Positions 33,048-45,320 of a DNA stretch of 64,000 nucleotides are shown in pieces (the stretch's first letter is position 1; each line of letters opens with the position of its first letter). The notes beneath the pieces were generated by a model. The model ran no database searches. It was given only the letters and a program-made list of their open reading frames with translations, and was not told the origin of the DNA. The translations under genes and the position numbers were made by a program. The DNA comes from Calvatia gigantea. Lineage: Eukaryota > Basidiomycota > Agaricomycetes > Agaricales > Lycoperdaceae. The DNA is taken from assembly GCA_025093985.1 (NCBI GenBank), contig JACAAK010000003.1:3534001-3598000 (forward strand). The letters are read 5' to 3'.

Positions 33048-36000
33048 GCATCATCCGAAGATGGTAGAATAGGTGGTTGATCCTCTAATCCTGGTCTAGG
33101 CAGATTTCTCTCTCCTCCGTGATTAGGCCGGTTACTGCTATCCGGCACTGAATCGGGGCATTTGGGAAAATATCCCTCATCAAATAAGGCATTTGGTGAT
33201 ATGAAGATCATGTTGCCTGTCGTGTGCCGCATAAAGATGTAGTTTTTGCTACCTTTATATCCAAGAAAGATCATAATCTCGGATTTTGCGGACAATTTGT
33301 TTGGGTGGATTTCATCAGGTAGATATACATACGTGCTGCATCCAAACACATGAATGTGGGACAAATTTGGTTTTTCCCTCGAATAACACTTAAAAGGTGT
33401 CTTCCACTGCAGACACTGGACTGGCGTGTGATTATATAAATGCATAGCTGTGTTCAACGCAAATTCCCACCACGAGTCAGGTAGACATGCCTGTAGCCTT
33501 ATAGCTTGGGCTTTTTCGTGTAGGGTGCGGTTCAGTCACTCTGCTTTCCCGTTCTACTGATGCGCATAGGGGGCAGTGGTCTCGTGGGTGATTCCATGTG
33601 CCGCAAGTCCTGCCAATAATTTCTCATTGACATATTCTCCTCCATTATCGGTGCAAAGTCGTTTGACTCGCATTCCGGAGAGGTTCTCTAACGCGCTGAT
33701 AAGCTGAATTAGCTTCTCAGAAGCCTTAGACTTCTTTCGAAGGAGGACTATATGCACGTGAGAAGAAAAGTCATCAAGGAATGTCATTGCCCATTTATAT
33801 TTATGGTAGCTAATGATGGGCAGTTCTAGCAAGTCTGAGTGACATAACTCAAAGACTGCGGTGGCTTGCTTGGGATTAATCGGAAAGGGGTTATTATGCA
33901 TTTTTCCCTTGGCACAGCCATCACAAATGCCTTTCTGAGTAGATGGTGCAGAAATCGACGCGATGTCCTCTACGTGCTTTGGAAGCTCGGAGAGCGCGCG
34001 ATCCGAAGGGTGTCCCATTCGATGATGCCAATTGATATAATCAAGTTGGCATAACATCAACGCGACTGGTTTCTCCTTGCTATTTTGCAAGACATATGTG
34101 TACACTGTATGTACATTGTTTTTAAACAACTGATGAGGCCAGGCGGACAATACTGCTCGTCCTGATTTATCATGGATGGTGGTCCCTTTAACGGTTGCCT
34201 CTAGAACATAGCCATTCCTTAGAATCTGGCCCGAGGACATTAACCGTTCTGTGATTTCTTTGATGTAAAAGACCGGCGCAATACATGAAGTAGTGCTCTT
34301 GGTCTTGCCTTTGTCTACCATGTCATGCTGGAAAATCACAGATCCTCGTCCTGTCATTTCATAGATCCAGTTGCCAACGGCTTGTATAAGCCCGAAATGG
34401 CCCATCTTAACCTCTGCGAAATCAGAGAGATAACTGGTGACATGGTACAATGCTCCAGAATCAAGGAGCCAATCTGCGTTATTCACAGAATGTTTATTCC
34501 CTTCTTCTCTACACTTTTGGCACTGAGACAAATCACAAATGTGATATGTGATGATCTGATTAAGATCCTCGTGCTCTTTGTGGAGTTCTGACCATAACTT
34601 GTCTGAATACTCGTGATTATTCACAGTATATGTAGCGTTCATCTTACTTTCCAGCTTAGTTTCACTAGCGGAATAAGCAGAAGGGGAAGCGCCTTGAGCG
34701 CGCTTCCAGCATACATTGCAGTTTACAAAGTCTGTACAGCAGTGTCTACAATGAGTTCCTACAGGAGGTGGACAACTTGCTACATTTGCATAGGTGCCCC
34801 ACTCTCTTCGGCGGCCACCTCATCATCCCAACTCAACTTCGGAATCTCCAGGGCGTCCCGCTCTGTGGCGGACAGACCCTGCGTCTGTATCGTCCTGTCC
34901 CATCCGTTGATGGGGCTGTACATCATCTTCTGCATCAGAACAAGAATAGTAGTCAGTGGAAGGTACTGACCCACACCCTCCGTTGGAACTGTAGTCGGTG
35001 TCTGAGTCGTTGTCATCTAGGACCAACTCAAGGACGGACTCGATTTCCTTCGGCGCCTGCTTCTTCTTGAGTGGCTTGGGTTTCTTGATAATCGCCGGCT
35101 TGTTATACACAGGAGCCGGCCACGCGATTTCATCTTCCTTCCTTGTGACAGTGGATGGAGTTGGCTCAACATCCATTTCGTCAAATCATCTCCACATCTC
35201 CTCCGAACTCTCGCCCAATGAAGAAGTTGATTTGAGACGTTCATCCCACTTCTTTAGTGCGGTAACCTTGGCTTTCACCGAAGGTTTGCGACAGGTTTCG
35301 GGCTTGGGCGCAGTGATGCGCAACGTGAGCAGAGTGGCATTACTGCCAGTGGCGGCGGAATTAGAGGCAATGGGAGGTGTTTTGGCTCGACACATTGCTT
35401 CTACAAGGGAATGAGTGGATGGTGGCGGCATTGTTTGTGCCTGCGACACAAAGTCCATGTCCTGGATATAGCCAGAAGAGGTGGCAGCATTGCCTTGTGC
35501 ACCTCCCTCCTTTCCCTTTCCCTTTCCTTTTCCTCGGGGGCGCCATCGGTGTTTCTTCTCGCTGTCGCCTTCTCTTCCAGATGGCTTTTGCTGCTGCTGC
35601 TGCTGCTGCTGCTGCTGGGGCTTTTTAGACCCCGAAGGCTGCTGCTGACCTTGCGGTCACTGCCCACCTTGCTGCTGGCGCTGCTGCTGCTGCCCACCTC
35701 CTTGTCGTGGAGTAAAGCGCACATGTTGCGCGTGGGCAGTCTGGTTGGAGGCATAAGCGGCAATAATGTCGCTTCGGGCCTTGTCCCACGTCAGCTCATG
35801 AAGTGATGTGTTCGAGGTGAGGAGCATCTGAGCAACATGGCTCAAAGACGGGTGGAGGGAGTGGAGGAGGATCATCGTTTCGATCTCCGGGGCGATGTCA
35901 CTATCCATGGCGTCAAGCTGTCTGAAGATCTGCTGGAGCTCGCTCATCTTGAGCGAGGGATCACTGCCAAGAGGGAGCTCAAACATTATTGCGCGAATGA

Positions 36001-36463
36001 ACTCATTATAGACCTGGGCTGGTCCAGGAAGGCCGTATTGGCCCTGCAACTGAGACCAGAGTGCACGCACATTCCGGGCTGAATGCTTTAACATGCTGTT
36101 GGGGAGAGTTGCCTCGATCAACCCAAGAGCTTGCATCTGGAGATTGTTGGCCATTCCAACACTGCGGTGCTCCTCAGCAGTCACAGGAATTGGGGTTCCT
36201 GGTCATGCGGGACGTGCTGGCATAGTGCCGGAAGCTGGAATAGCGGAGTGAGCAGGTCCATAGAGCTGCTCGTATTGTACCGGTTCGTCTTGTGCTCCAG
36301 AGAAGTCCCATCTGGTCCAGGAGCAGTCGTTTAAGGAAATGCACATAAGTGCAGACCAAAGGCGAAGCGACCAAATGGTATAGTTACCTGTCCCAGTAAG
36401 GACGGGAAGCTGTCCGCTAGGGGTTTGTACAAAACCCGGCAGAGCAGAAGCCAGTTTAGACAT
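33048..36463 (-). pseudogene. Copia element B gag-pol, second copy, 3'-truncated
   Basis: Duplicate of 27688-31103: gag, protease, GAG-pre-integrase and integrase in one minus-strand frame with the same stops (left coordinates 36203, 35657, 35186, 34823, 34820, 33554, 33536). Reverse transcriptase and RNase H are absent because the duplication joint at 33047/33048 cuts the integrase C-terminal region. Shared stops show that the decay came before the duplication. Confidence 0.85.
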
Positions 36464-36662
36464 ATCTAAGAATAGGGTAAAACATGCGTTAGCATCATGT
36501 AGGACTGCAGTGCATGATGCACACATCGCAATATGGGGCAGACTCAGGGATCAAACGGACCAAAGGGCCACTATCTTCCAGGTTGCATACGACTGTAGCC
36601 TCCTACACTCTACCAGCGTTGCAAAGCGCAGTCGGAGTGAGTGGCAGTTGGGGCCCATAACC

Positions 36663-37070
36663 TGTTAAGATGAGTACACCACGATAGCTGTGCTAGTGGT
36701 GGAGGGGAGTCGTACTCACTGGGTTTGTTGAGATGTGCATTGTAGACTGTAGCTAGTGGATATCTGAGAGGAATGATGGGCAGAAGATAGACTAGATTGT
36801 CTAAAGAATGTACGCATACTACATAGGTCTTATATATCTAATAATACTGGTCTGTGCGCCATTTTACCTAATACAGGTGAGGTCTTATCTGCCAGTAGCA
36901 TATTCAGAGCATACTGCATACATTGTTCTATCTTAATAGACCATGACCAGCAACCTAGAGTGTGGTCTAGTACATTGTTCGTTATCTCTCTTCAAGAGTG
37001 AAGTACTCAAGAATCCGTTTCAGCTATAAATAGACTGAACCAATGTAGTGGTACAGATCGAGATTCAACA
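36663..37070 (-). mobile_element. Copia element B, 5' LTR, copy 2
   Basis: Duplicate of 31303-31710 at offset 5360, again preceding gag with the primer-binding site at 36650-36662 and abutting repeat R at 37071. Confidence 0.82.
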
Positions 37071-38732
37071 GTCCGAAGTAACTGTGCAGAGAGAAAAAAA
37101 TATCTTAGACTTGTGTGTCAAGTGAGGGTGCATCACTGTAGTAACCTGGACCAACTTTCTTCAGTCACTCGACGTTTGTGACCACTGTGACTCAGGCTCG
37201 CATCAGGCATAAAGCTTTAAAGCCTTGTTCCTTTTGCTCTCGGTTTAAAGTCGGTAACTTTACGGACAGAGATCCCGTGTTTGCTAAGCCAGTCATGATG
37301 GTGAGACTGGTGACTCGTCGATTGAATTGATTTTATCGACGTGGCCCCAAACAATAGGCGATAGGCTCAACAACTTCGCGACAGTACCATCCTGGGGAAC
37401 ACAAATACGGTATGAATACGTGTTGGTCAGTACCGGAGGTTTATTGATGGTTGACAGGTCTACACTGCGCCAACGAGTCGATGTGACCACAGGTCATGTC
37501 AAAATCATATTGATTTCAAAAAGTGTAAAGTATGTTATATTGAGGACTACATTTTTTGGATTCAATATGAGTGTCACATCAACTCGTTGGCGCTTTGTGT
37601 ATGTACCATATCAATGCTTCCTTGGACGTGTGCGTGGGTTGGGTTTTATGCCTTGTGACAAACACATAATTGCTCTGAGTGGCCCGGCCTTCTGCCCGTG
37701 TCCGCTTCACTGACACACAAAGAGGTCCTGTACGGTTCCGGACACTAAGTTTGTTTCATCACTCGTTTACACGTTCACAGAGATACCGAAGACTTTGAAG
37801 CCTGCAATGTACAGCCAAACAGGTCTCCGCACAAACCCAGGTTGCGAGCAAGCCTCTCTAGCCAGACCACCAGTACTTCTTCGAGCATGGGCCATTTATA
37901 CCCTATGAACAACACCCCGGGGCGTGTTGTACTGGTTCTTGACACTACTTCAGGCAGTCCTGCATTTACAGAGTCACTGAAGTTTGATCATTGAGTTTGC
38001 TGGGACTGATATCCTATACCCGATTTTTCGCTTGCCCTTGCTTTTCTGAGCATACTGAGGGTAAGCTGAAGGCCTTGATTTGCACCTCGGTCCAAGTACC
38101 AGGTCCTCGGGGCGTTTAGCACTACGTCAGTCATACACCTACTCCTGGTACTCCCGCAGCAGAGTAGTCGCACAGGGGCTGCTACCTGAGATCACTCTTC
38201 GCACCCCAGAACGTCATATTCGTGATTACTCTCTGGACGTATGTCCCCCAATTTTCTCGATTCTCGTTCGGCCTTGCCACAATTTCCGTCAACTGCACAG
38301 GTTTCGCCAGGTAGCCGGAAATATTCTCACAAACCGTGTTTGAGGTGTGTCACAAGGACTGGGGAGCCAGCAACGGCTCCAAAACGCTACGGATGCCTTC
38401 GAGACCACATCAGTGCACGTACAAAGCAAGGCAAGCACAAATACCGCACTCAATCCAGGGGTAGCTTCGATTTCCGTTCCTGCCGTCAAAAACAGTCCTG
38501 AACAGGGACTTGATGTTTTCTACGAGTTTTGTTTGGTATGGGTTTTGTGGTTTGGTTGTTTGATCCGTGAAGGTGGACTGTCGGGTTATCGTTGTCGGGT
38601 ATTTTTTTGTCAACAACCCCTCGGAGCAGCACTTTCATCTGGTCCTCCGATGTCAATGGGGGGACACAGTATTCACCAAATGGCATAGATAGGCACGAAA
38701 TAGTTGCATTAGACAACCAATGTCAAACATGC
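37071..38732. repeat. Repeat R, copy 3 (complete, empty copia A site)
   Basis: Same length as copy 1 and ending in the same CATGC, but here it continues directly into the VTA1 upstream region with no element A. It therefore documents the pre-insertion state. It carries the MITE-like palindrome at 37463-37599. Confidence 0.85.
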
Positions 38733-41700
38733 CTTCCATCAGGCTGCGTTTTTTTGTCAGACATAGCATCATGGTCTGCTTGAGAAGTTTCAGCTTGACC
38801 AAAGACCTTCCAATTCTGTGAGACACCCATTTTGTGAATGCGCTACTATTTTTTGTAATGCACATTCACGAACTTATCACCTCCACCCAATGGGCGTCCT
38901 TGAGAGGATAATGAGACCCCAAAAGCGGGCTCAGAAGAGAAGAATGTGGGAGGGGATACTCCAACCCGGATGGAGTGATGGTCCAAACATAGAATTTCAA
39001 CATGCTCTGGGGTAGCTCCAAATGATCTATTCTTGTTCTGTGGCAGATAATCCAGTTGGATGGGCTTAAACTGGAGCAAGCATGTTACGGAGGGCGAATA
39101 AGAACAGCTGGTTTTGCAGAGACCCGGAGCCGAGAGCGACGTACCCCCATCCGGCGGTTCCTGGGATTATTGAAGCGTCAGGAGGATAGCGGGATCTTCA
39201 CTGATCCTCCTGCTCGACTCTGAGCTCCAAATATGATCATGGCAAAACACTCCCCGGCTTGGGTTGTAATAACAGTTGATGGGTTCCTCAGGAGTTTGGG
39301 GTGGAATCGTTTATCTCTCGAAGTAAAATGAATTACGGTAAATGTGGGACCATGATGACAGGCTCGAAACTGGTGCGAATGACACGGGAATGATCAATAG
39401 ACTATATCTCACCGTCCTTCCGAAGGCTTAGTCGCAAATAGGTGACGCAAAAGTTGGTCAAGTGACGGAGGTTCCACCAAGTGCAACGAGGCAACGCACC
39501 AAAGGATCCCGAAAGAACCGCGACTGAAGTCCACTTGTTCCAAAAACAGTGGGAAACTGACGATGAGGGTCCGAGCCACAAAATTCGCATCAGCTAGAAC
39601 GGACAGAAATCATCGAAGAAGGCGCCCAGGTGGGTCGCTCGTTCACGTCAGGAGTTGGTGAGACTAGATACATAATGATGACGTCAGTGATGTGCGCAGC
39701 CCGACCGTGAACTGTTCTCTTCCAGCAATCAACGCTGTACGCCAACGCGTGTAGTCCTCGAGGTGGCCTATCTCTGTTGATTTTCCATTCCACCTCGATA
39801 TATATATATCCTATTCATCCCTCCTCGACATCATTATCATCCGGTCCCGACATGTCAGCACAGAAACTCCTCGGCCTACCTCCCATCTCTTCCGAACTCA
39901 AACCCATTATTCCTTTCCTTCAGCGCGCCGAAGAGCTCAAGGAACAAGATCCTGTCGTCGCATATTGGTGTACGTCAAGCGAGAGTGCCTCCTTTCCAAT
40001 CGCATCTAATGTGTATATTAGGTGCATATTATGCTGCCCAGGTTGGCATTAGTTTGAAAGCGCGCGACAATCATTCGCGTGATGCCCTCTTCTCCCTCCT
40101 CGGGGTTCTCGAGAAGATGAAGACAGATATTGGAAATGTGGATGCGATCGAAGTCGAGGCGGTCAGTGCTGCCTATGTTGAAAACTTTGCCTTGAAGATC
40201 TTCCAAAGTGCGGACAATGAAGATCGAAGAGGCACAGCTACAAGGCAGGTTTACAATAGTAACATTTGAGTATATCCTGACGATGTACAGGTCAACTGCA
40301 AGAAAATTTCTCGCGGCTTCTAATTTCTTGGAAGTCTTAAAGACCTTCCCAAAGGCTGACGTATCGGAATCTGTAGGCTCCCATCTTTTAGTGCCCTGTG
40401 TGGCTCGCTGACGCATCCGCCCAGAACGAGGAGAGGATCCGCTATGCCAAATGGAAGGCTAGTGATATTGCCAAAGCCTTACGCGAAGGGCGCAGGCCGA
40501 CACCAGGTCCAGCGGACCAGGAGATCCAACCGTTGGAAGGTCAATTCTTGCCTGACACAGGGATTACAGCTGCGCCCCGTCTAGGCGAGGTCGATATCGC
40601 ACACACAGATTCCAATTCTTCTATTCACCTCCCTTCTCTGCCAACGACTTCAAATATCATCCCGTATCCTCCCAAGAATGCGCAAGGTCATCACCGGAGT
40701 GGAAGTGGCAGCAGCACACATTCCATGCCTGGATCTTCTCCCCAAAAAGCAGGGAGAACAACTGTTTCAGAAGAGATGGAAGGGAAAGTGACACCGTCAT
40801 CTTCCCCTCCACGCCCTAGTGCGATGAAGTCACCAGGACGTGAAGGGAGTCCAGAGGGGAAGAAAAGGGTTCACTTCAGCTCCTCCGCTGACGTCGTTCC
40901 GCCCATACCGCCACTTCCACCGAAAGCTCCCAGTCCATCGGAAGTCTACCAGGGGCCTCCAAGCATATATGCGCCTCAACCGGAATCGGGAACACCACTA
41001 CCGCCAATACCACCGACCGCCGGCTCTCCTCCTAGGATTCATCCCGTTGCCCCCCCACCATCAAGCTCCTATTCCCCGCCACGGACAACCAATATTTATG
41101 CCCCTCCAGCCCAACCCTCGAATCACACTTTATCCTCATCGCCACCAAGATCACAGTCATCCGACGTACCTTCCCCGCCTCGATCCGGCCCCACAGCTGT
41201 CCCTCCGTCGCGACCTGTAGAATTAACGCCCAGCTTAATCTCCAAAGTACAGAAACATTGCCGGTTTGCGATTAGTTCTTTAGATTATGAAGACGCAGAG
41301 CAAGCAAAGAAAGAACTGAGGACCGCTTTAGCTCTCCTCGGTGGCATCTGAAGGCTTTCAATGTGGACTATGATCACGACCTCAATTAACAGTATGAGTT
41401 ACAGTCGTCCGTGATCTTTTGCATCAGAGGATAATATTCTAATGACAAATACCATTGCGTTTATCTTTATATATGTATTGTCTCTTCTATGCCATATTTT
41501 TGAAGTTTTTCCAGAACTGCCGACAGCCCTAGACGCTTAATCGGGAAATAGCGACGGAGGAAGACACATTTTGATCCGCCCCCCGACGTTCCCGCGCCAC
41601 TGATTTCCATCATTTATGCTTGAATGTCTCGTCGCTCTACCTAATACTAAACCACAGCGAAGCCGATGGTTATTGGTGTCGTAAATCATTTATAACATCT

Positions 41701-42112
41701 GAAGTAGTGCATAGAAGCTAGTCTAGATACTATACCGAATATGTCTCCTGTTACAGCCAACGCGCTAGAAACCAAGGTTTAGGTTTCTGTATTAATTCCA
41801 TGGCAATGCACTTCGTTTCTCGCGGTGTCAGCGGCACCGACACCGGCACTCCTGCTAGAATCCCGCCGTCTATTGTGAGCCTTTTCCATTTGGCATGGTT
41901 TAGTATTCCACTAGAATTTAGAGACCACATAAAACCAAGACCCTCGTCCAAGTGAATGTTTACAATTACCTGTTCCCGAGCCAACCTCATCCCCGAGCCC
42001 TAACTCTTTCGATCTGTCACCCACTGACTTGACGGTCCCTAAGCAGCGCGAGCGTCTTCAATGCACATCAACTTCCATTCCGCATATTACTCTATTACAT
42101 TCGCCTTGTTGG
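38728..42112. repeat. VTA1 segmental duplication, copy 1 (3385 bp)
   Basis: Matches 46381-49765 at offset 7653 with about seven substitutions. It covers the VTA1 gene, about 1.1 kb upstream and 0.76 kb downstream. It ends exactly at the LTR of copia C (42113). Confidence 0.9.
39852..41351 (+). CDS. VTA1: Vta1/LIP5 ESCRT cofactor, copy 1
   Basis: Exons 39852-39969, 40022-40244, 40291-40372 and 40425-41351 join to 449 aa. The N-terminal paired MIT-like helical domain is visible (PISSELKPIIPFLQRAEELK, YYAAQVGISLK, ATRSTARKFLAASNFLEVL, RIRYAKWKASDIAKALREG). A long Pro/Ser-rich linker follows, and the C-terminal VSL domain reads ISKVQKHCRFAISSLDYEDAEQAKKELRTAL. Known role: it binds and activates the AAA ATPase Vps4 and ESCRT-III subunits at endosomes in multivesicular body formation. 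The second intron starts with GC (AG/GCAGGT) rather than GT; this donor is needed to keep the conserved ATRSTARKF. Stop at 41349-41351. The gene looks intact and is nearly identical to copy 2. Confidence 0.88.
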
Positions 42113-42405
42113 TGTTGTAACGAGCGGCAGGGATCTAGAGTGAGATAATACACTCAGAATCGTAGAATGAGACTAGAAATATATTAAGATATACCTAGAG
42201 TGAGATAATACACTATAGGTCATATAAGTAAAGGTATAATGCAGTTAAGCATAATGTAACTCACCTCAGAATCGTAGAACGAGACTGAGGTGTACGAAAG
42301 TACAGTAGAGCTCGAAAATAGAGCGATTACATAATGGCTGATGTAATGAGTGGAACTGAAGAATAGTCCGAAGTAAGTCCTTACGAAGAGGGTATATACA
42401 CAACA
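42113..42405 (-). mobile_element. Copia element C, 3' LTR (293 bp)
   Basis: Minus-oriented, starts TGTTGTGTATATACCC and ends CGTTACAACA, with TGTTGT/ACAACA inverted ends. It contains internal direct repeats (GAGATAATACACT-type words near 42139 and 42199). A purine tract and the end of the C pol gene lie just to its right. It sits precisely at the end of the duplicated VTA1 segment. The matching 5' LTR is not in the window. Confidence 0.78.
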
Positions 42406-42427
42406 CGCCCACTCAGTGAACATTCAT

Positions 42428-43576
42428 TCACATGAGGCCAAGAGCACGAGTGAAAACAGAGAACTTTGCATGAGGAAGAGCCTTGGTAAGAATGTCGGCA
42501 GGCTGTTCATCAGTGGGAATGTAAGAAGTTGCAATGTGACCAGTGTCATTGCGATCGCAAATGAAGCGGTACTTGGTGTCGATGTGCTTGGTGCGCTCAT
42601 TGATGTTGCCAGTGGTAATAAGTTGAATAGCAGACTGATTGTCGCTACGAAGAGGAGTGGGGGATGTGATCGGAAGATGAAGAGAATCAAAGAGATTTCG
42701 AAGCCAGAGAGCTTCCTGACATCCAGAGCTAGCTGCGATGAATTCAGCTTCAGTAGTTGAGGTGGATACACAGTTTTGCTTCCGTGAAGCCCAAGTGATA
42801 GCACCACCTGCGAGACGAGAGACATAGCCAGTAATAGACTTGCGATCAGTACGATCACCAGCCCAATCAGAGTCAGCATAGAGGACGGGTTCATCAGGAC
42901 CTTCACCAGCTTGATAGACAAGCTTGTAGTCACTAGTGCCTCGAAGGTAGCAAAAAATACGCTTCACAGCCTTGACATGAACATGACCAGGGGCTGCCAC
43001 ATGACGAGATACAGCGCCCACTGCATAGGCAATGTCGGGGCGAGTGCAAACCATGGCGTACATGAGTGATCCGATCATGCGTTGATACTCAGTGATGTCG
43101 ACTTCGGGCTCAGAGAGCACAGGAAGGGAAAGGCCGGACTCCATAGGGGTCTTGACTGGGCGACAGTCAGCCATACCGTGACGTTCGAGAATGTCTTCAA
43201 TGTATTGGGACTGCGAAAGAGTAACCCGTTTACGATCTTCACTCTGAGTGACCTCCATTTGAAGAATCCATTTCGCCTCACCGAGATCCTTCATGTCAAA
43301 ACGTGACTGAAGATTGGACTTGGTGTTGTTGATGATGTCGAGATCAGCGGAGATAACGAGGAAATCGTCAACGTAGACAGCAATGATGATAAGGGTACCA
43401 TCTTCCAGCTTTGTGAAAACACCGTGATCGGAAGCACTTCGTGTGTAACCCATAGACTCTAATTCCGCCCGAACCTTCTTGTACCACTCACGACCGGCCT
43501 GCTTGAGGCCATAGAGTGCTCGGTTGAGCAGCCAAACATAGCCGTCGGGGGCGTTGACACCAGGAGGGACCTTCAT
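42428..43576 (-). pseudogene. Copia element C pol fragment: reverse transcriptase and RNase H
   Basis: Open minus-strand frame with YVWLLNRALYGLKQAGREWY, AVYVDDFLV (intact YVDD active site), DLGEAKWILQME, RMIGSLMYAMVCTRPDIAYAVG, then RNase H (YADSDWAGDRTDRKSITGY, STTEAEFIAASSGCQEALWL, SDNQSAIQL, KHIDTKYRFI, ADILTKAL). It lacks everything upstream of KVPPGVN, where it meets element D head to head. The remaining part has no stops, so it is young, but it is not a functional element. Confidence 0.82.
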
Positions 43577-45106
43577 GACAACTGGTGGAAAGCTATGAGG
43601 GAAGAGATATCTCTTCACTCTACTCGAGGAACCTGGAGAGCTGAGAAGATGCCGAAGGAGAGGACTGCTGTTGGTTGTCGATGGACTTACGCGATCAAGT
43701 TCGGACCTGAAGGAGAAGTACTCCGATACAAGGCTCGTCTCGTCGCCCAAGGTTTCAATCAGATCCCTGGTCTCGAATATGACGATACCTTCTCTCCTAC
43801 CACTCGTCTGGAGTCAATCAAGCTCATCCTTCACCTATCCGCTACCCTTGGTTGGGAACGTGCTCAAGATGATGTCACTGGTGCTTTCTTACACAGCAAC
43901 CTCGACTGTATCATCTACATGAAGCAACCACCTGGCTTTGAAGATGGTACCAACAGGGCGCTACTACTCATCCGAAGTCTGTATGGACTCAAACAAGCTG
44001 CCCGTCTCTGGTACAAGTACATGGTTGAGCGTCTTACATCTATCCACTTCAAACAGCTCCACACCGATAATGCGGTATTCTATCGCAAGCTGGAGTCTGG
44101 TACTACCATCATCGCCATCCATGTCGACAACATGTTCAGTACTTCATGCTCACAGGATGAACTCAAGCATGTTCGCTCCCAACTTCACAAGCTCTTCGAC
44201 ATGAAGGAGGAGGATCCGAATTGGCTCATGGGATTTCTTCTCATTGAGGACCGTCTAGCTCGAACCATTTCCATCTCTCATCGCCAGTACATCGATACCA
44301 CTCTCAAGCGATTTCATATGCAGAACTGCCATCCTACATCGCTCCCACTCGATCCTGGCTGTAAACTCTCTAAGGCTGATGGACCTCAGACCAAGGAAGA
44401 GAAACAGCAAATGGCCAAGACTCCCTATCGTGAACTTGTAGGAGCTCTCACCTGGATATCGCTCATCTCTCGCCCAGACATTGGATTTGCTGCTCGCTTC
44501 CTTGCTCAATTCAACTCCAACCCTGGACCAAAGCACTGGAAGGCTGCCCAGCATGTACTCCAATACCTCGCTGGTACTCGTGATATTGTCCAAGTCTTGG
44601 GAGGAAAATCCAAGGATAATCGTCACCTGACCCTTACTGGCTATTCTGATGCATCTGGAGCTGAGGACCCTGACGATCGTCGAGCTGTCACTGGTTGTGT
44701 CTTTCAGATGGGTGATAAATCTATTATCACTGTCAGTAAGAAACAGCCTACAGTTGGGGACTCATCAACTGAGAGGGAATACATGGCTGGAGCTTACACT
44801 GTCAAGTATGGATTATGGTTGGTTCAACTTCTAGCTGAACTGGAGATGCCCGTTTCACTTCCCATCACTGTCTATATGGATTGCACCAGCAGTATCGATC
44901 TCACCAAGGACTCTCGTTTTCATGGAAGGACCAAGCACATAGACATCAAACATCATTTTATTCGTGAACGTGTTTCTGATGGGACCTTTACTATCTGTTA
45001 TTTATCTACCAAGGAAATGACTGCTGATATTCTCACTAAGGCTCTTAAGGAGCCAGACTTCATTCATTTATGTTCTAAACTAGGTCTCCACATACCTTCA
45101 GTCTAA
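43577..45106 (+). pseudogene. Copia element D pol fragment: reverse transcriptase and RNase H
   Basis: Open plus-strand frame to the stop at 45104-45106, about 508 codons. It contains GCRWTYAIKFGPEGEVLRYKARLVAQGF, DDVTGAFLHSNLDCIIYMKQPPGFE, RSLYGLKQAARLWYKYM, then RNase H (YSDASGAEDPDDRRAVTG, TEREYMAGAYTVKYGLWL, YMDCTSS, KHIDIKHHFIRE, ADILTKALKEPDFIHL). The active site, normally HVDD or YVDD, reads IHVDNMF, so one catalytic Asp is Asn and the enzyme is probably dead. Gag, protease and integrase are missing. The first ATG of the frame (43595) is internal and not a real start. Confidence 0.8.
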
Positions 45107-45113
45107 GGGGGTG

Positions 45114-45320
45114 TGTTGGAATATAGGTAGACTTCCGTTATCTTTTTCTTATAGTAGATAATCACTTCGCTATCACGTGACATCACACTCATTCGCTGGC
45201 CTCATACCTTGCACACCCTCAGTCTCGTTCCACGTCGACTGAGGTCTATCCTAGGTAATTACACAATCTAATATAGTCTCGTTCCATGTCGACTGAGGTC
45301 TATCCTAGCCCTGCGTGTCA
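45114..45320 (+). mobile_element. Copia element D, 3' LTR (end approximate)
   Basis: The polypurine tract AAGGGGGTG precedes TGTTGGAATATAGG, the LTR start, eight bases after the D pol stop. The LTR holds a tandem repeat of the motif CTCGTTCCACGTCGACTGAG (about 45221 and 45276). The right end is placed where copia A gag sequence begins; an exact terminal CA cannot be fixed without another copy. Confidence 0.6.

Larger units (their letters stand above)
27688..38407. repeat. Tandem duplication, two units of 5360 bp
   Basis: Unit 1 is 27688-33047 and unit 2 is 33048-38407. Each unit runs from mid-pol of copia B through gag, the 5' LTR and about 1.34 kb of repeat R. All features repeat at an offset of exactly 5360 and only a handful of single-base changes are visible (for example near 29118, 29124 and 29164). 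The internal joint is in the word GAGACCAGCATC, where R (GAGACCACATC) meets copia (TTCCAGCATC), sharing CCA. Confidence 0.88.
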
